Assembly (NCBI GenBank): GCA_030629475.1 | Contig: DAOVOU010000113.1 | Coordinates: 1 to 6,962 of the forward strand | DNA: 6,962 bases | Direction: 5' to 3' | Source: Desulfobacterales bacterium | GTDB lineage: Bacteria; Desulfobacterota; Desulfobacteria; Desulfobacterales; C00003060 | Shown: in pieces, positions 5,577-6,962 of the stretch | How the letters are laid out: every line of letters starts with the position of its first letter | Position numbering within the stretch: position 1 is the first letter of the stretch | Program-made: the position numbers and the translations under genes | The notes under the pieces: model-generated | Seen by the model: only the letters and a program-made list of their open reading frames with translations | Database searches by the model: none | What the model was told of the DNA's origin: nothing

Positions 5577-6722
5577 TCACACGATATCAAAAAGCTCCCG
5601 GACAATCTGTGTTTCTGAGGTCAGCCTCTCGATTATGGTTGTTTTGCCTGTTTCGGCCTTTTCCCCAAGAAGGAGCATTTTTAGTCCCAACGGCACGATT
5701 TCTTTATGGTAACGAATCATTTCGGCCACGATAAATCCGAAATTGGTGATAAGCTGCTCCATGAATTTGGTCATGTTAAAGCTATTTTCTCTTAGCTTTT
5801 TCAGTAGATAGGTAACGCATGAACTTAACAGGGCATAACATTGAACCTTAGATAAGCTCTTGAACTGCATCGAGTTGTGGCCATTGAGGATTTCGCTCGC
5901 ATTCCATTTGGCGTAAAGCTCATAGTATTCGATGAATCTGGTGGTGGCCTCTGTGCCGACGTGGCCCGAGAGAATGGTAAACATAGACTCATCGGTCAGT
6001 GATTTGCCAAAAGAGTCCATGGTTATGGAGCCATAGGTCCAAGATCTCGGAGATGGCCAGGCCTCTGATTCTAATGGTTTTCCTATAAGACATTCGGGAT
6101 AATTTTGAAGGAAGGTGATGATATCGGTCCGGATACCATTTCTAACGGCATAATCTTCCATCCACTGGTCAATGTCAGCATGGATATTTATGAAAAATAT
6201 ACGATTTGCAACAGGGGCAAGGATCTCCTGAAAACCGGCTTTGTCGTTACCCCTGTTGCCTGCCAGAATAATGGCAACATTTTCCGGCAGCTTATGGTCA
6301 TGGATAGATCTATAGGTCAGAAGCTGAAACATATAGGCCTGAATCTGGCGATTGCAGAGATGGGCATCGTCAAGGAACATAACAATAGGATCTTGATCAG
6401 ACGCTTGGGCAACCTCCAGATGATCGAAGTTAAAGATTTCCGGCCTCGACCATCGGATAAACTCAGACCCTGTATCTTCTTCCTTTCCAATCTTAGGGAG
6501 CCCTGTAATTTGCTCCAGCATAATCGTGGCCATATAAACCACCTTTAAGCCCCAGCCCTTATCCCTGCAAATCTGACGCACCACCTCAGATTTGCCAATA
6601 CCAGGTGAACCTGACAGCCAGGGTATGGACGTCAAATGTCCGCTTCCATTTGCCTCAAGCTGAAGCATAACGCTTCGGTTTACAAAGCTGGTTATCTGAT
6701 TCAAGTTCAGGCTCGTTTCCAT
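5577..6722 (-). CDS. MoxR-like AAA+ ATPase
   Basis: A 381-residue cytoplasmic ATPase of the MoxR/AAA_5 type, a family that remodels protein partners and usually works with von Willebrand factor A proteins. The Walker A loop is GSPGIGKS (38-45). The Walker B strand IVMFLDDAH (113-121) carries the acidic pair. Sensor 1 is the asparagine of LAGNRGND (153-160), and an arginine-finger candidate is R174 in VANRIFF. The sensor-2 region PSPRSW (223-228) is typical of the family. The C-terminal half (about 240-381) is helical and contains a degenerate second P-loop-like stretch GEKAETGKTT (353-362), which has one residue too many for a true Walker A. The start has AAGGAGG four bases upstream. No VWA gene is seen in the window; one may lie upstream of the right edge. 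Repeat clusters bracket the gene on both sides. Confidence 0.85.
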   Translation of the reverse strand: METSLNLNQITSFVNRSVMLQLEANGSGHLTSIPWLSGSPGIGKSEVVRQICRDKGWGLKVVYMATIMLEQITGLPKIGKEEDTGSEFIRWSRPEIFNFDHLEVAQASDQDPIVMFLDDAHLCNRQIQAYMFQLLTYRSIHDHKLPENVAIILAGNRGNDKAGFQEILAPVANRIFFINIHADIDQWMEDYAVRNGIRTDIITFLQNYPECLIGKPLESEAWPSPRSWTYGSITMDSFGKSLTDESMFTILSGHVGTEATTRFIEYYELYAKWNASEILNGHNSMQFKSLSKVQCYALLSSCVTYLLKKLRENSFNMTKFMEQLITNFGFIVAEMIRYHKEIVPLGLKMLLLGEKAETGKTTIIERLTSETQIVRELFDIV

Positions 6723-6726
6723 GTAA

Positions 6727-6733
6727 CCTCCTT
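6727..6733 (-). promoter_or_regulatory. Ribosome binding site of the MoxR-like gene
   Basis: On the minus strand AAGGAGG is followed four bases later by the ATG at 6722. This is a strong site with slightly short spacing and supports the chosen start. Confidence 0.75.
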
Positions 6734-6759
6734 GTTATATAGTAATTACTCAGGTTGTC

Positions 6760-6830
6760 AGGTTCACGGTTCAGGGTTCACGGTTCAGGGTTTTAACCGC
6801 TGAACGTTGAACCGCTGAATCTCTGAACCT
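6760..6830. repeat. GGTTCA/TGAACC repeat cluster upstream of the MoxR-like gene
   Basis: GGTTCACGGTTCAGGG occurs at 6761-6776 and again at 6775-6790, a two-copy tandem repeat with a 14-base period. It is followed by the complementary type, TGAACGTTGAACCGCTGAA (6801-6819) and CTGAACCT. GTTCAGGGTT (6783-6792) can pair with AACC-G-CTGAAC (6795-6805) to form a hairpin like that of the cluster at 5483-5555. AGGTTCA (6760-6766) and TGAACCT (6824-6830) bound the cluster as an inverted repeat. Confidence 0.8.
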
Positions 6831-6852
6831 TACTACTTGAGGCATCATCGTT

Positions 6853-6880
6853 TTGATATCAGACACTTAGGGCTTTTCAA
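6853..6880 (-). promoter_or_regulatory. Possible promoter upstream of the MoxR-like gene
   Basis: On the minus strand TTGAAA (6880-6875) and TATCAA (6858-6853) are separated by 16 bases, a fair sigma-70-type match. It lies in the non-repeat stretch between the two repeat blocks and points towards the MoxR-like gene. The match could be due to chance. Confidence 0.25.
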
Positions 6881-6909
6881 CCGGGAACCGTGAACGTTGA
6901 ACCGCTCAA
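6880..6909. repeat. Further copy of the TGAACG/TGAACC repeat
   Basis: TGAACGTTGAACCGCTCAA (6891-6909) repeats the sequence at 6801-6819 with 18 of 19 identical bases, 90 bases away, in direct orientation. It is preceded by GGGAACCG, another related unit. Confidence 0.75.
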
Positions 6910-6920
6910 CCTTGGTACAA

Positions 6921-6962
6921 TCAGTACAGATTGATCACCTTTCCGGTTATTCCCTCAGGCAA
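6921..6962 (-). CDS. Possible C-terminal end of an upstream gene
   Basis: On the minus strand the only open frame entering from the right edge gives 13 codons, LPEGITGKVINLY, and stops with TGA at 6923-6921. The other two frames stop within 15 bases of the edge. The peptide reads like a protein end but is too short to assign. It would lie upstream of the MoxR-like gene on the same strand, across a 198-bp gap filled by repeats. Confidence 0.35.
   Translation of the reverse strand: MPEGITGKVINLY

Noticed and set aside
6760..6909. CRISPR-like array
   Set aside because: The repeats are short, variable, overlapping and in both orientations, without spacers of regular length and with no cas gene nearby.

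Overview
The window looks like a bacterial chromosomal segment with mid-range GC. The gene types (metal P-type ATPases with degenerate HMA modules, a Fur-family regulator, a MoxR-like ATPase, a STAS-like protein) and the GGTTCA/TGAACC intergenic repeats suggest an anaerobic Desulfobacterota/Deltaproteobacteria-like organism. That placement is inferred from gene style and is not proven by any marker gene.

Left block (1-4236, all minus strand; transcription runs right to left). First comes a complete 760-residue P1B-type metal ATPase (1954-4236). After a 236-bp gap with no convincing gene comes a 190-residue soluble protein with an HMA-like ferredoxin fold (1145-1717). A second P1B-type ATPase follows (start at 1123), cut by the left edge just after its CPC motif. 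The two ATPases are paralogues with catalytic motifs at almost identical residue positions. Only the truncated one keeps the actuator motif TGES; the complete one has TGRS. All three proteins carry an N-terminal metal-associated-type fold without the usual CxxC.

Control region (4237-4694). The complete ATPase and a Fur-family regulator (4695-5129, plus strand) are divergently transcribed. A 15/19 match to the classical Fur box lies in the ATPase promoter, and a TTGACA promoter drives the Fur-family gene. Together these suggest an iron-responsive metal-handling locus. It resembles, from memory, Fur-linked P1B-ATPase loci such as those for ferrosome iron storage, but identity with those is not established here.

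Right block (5189-6962, minus strand). A MoxR-like AAA+ ATPase (5577-6722) is followed by a small STAS-like protein (5189-5458, GTG start with a strong ribosome binding site). The AAA+ gene is bracketed on both sides by clusters of GGTTCA/TGAACC repeats with large inverted repeats. At the right edge 13 codons and a stop may be the end of another minus-strand gene. No RNA genes, CRISPR arrays or insertion sequences were seen.
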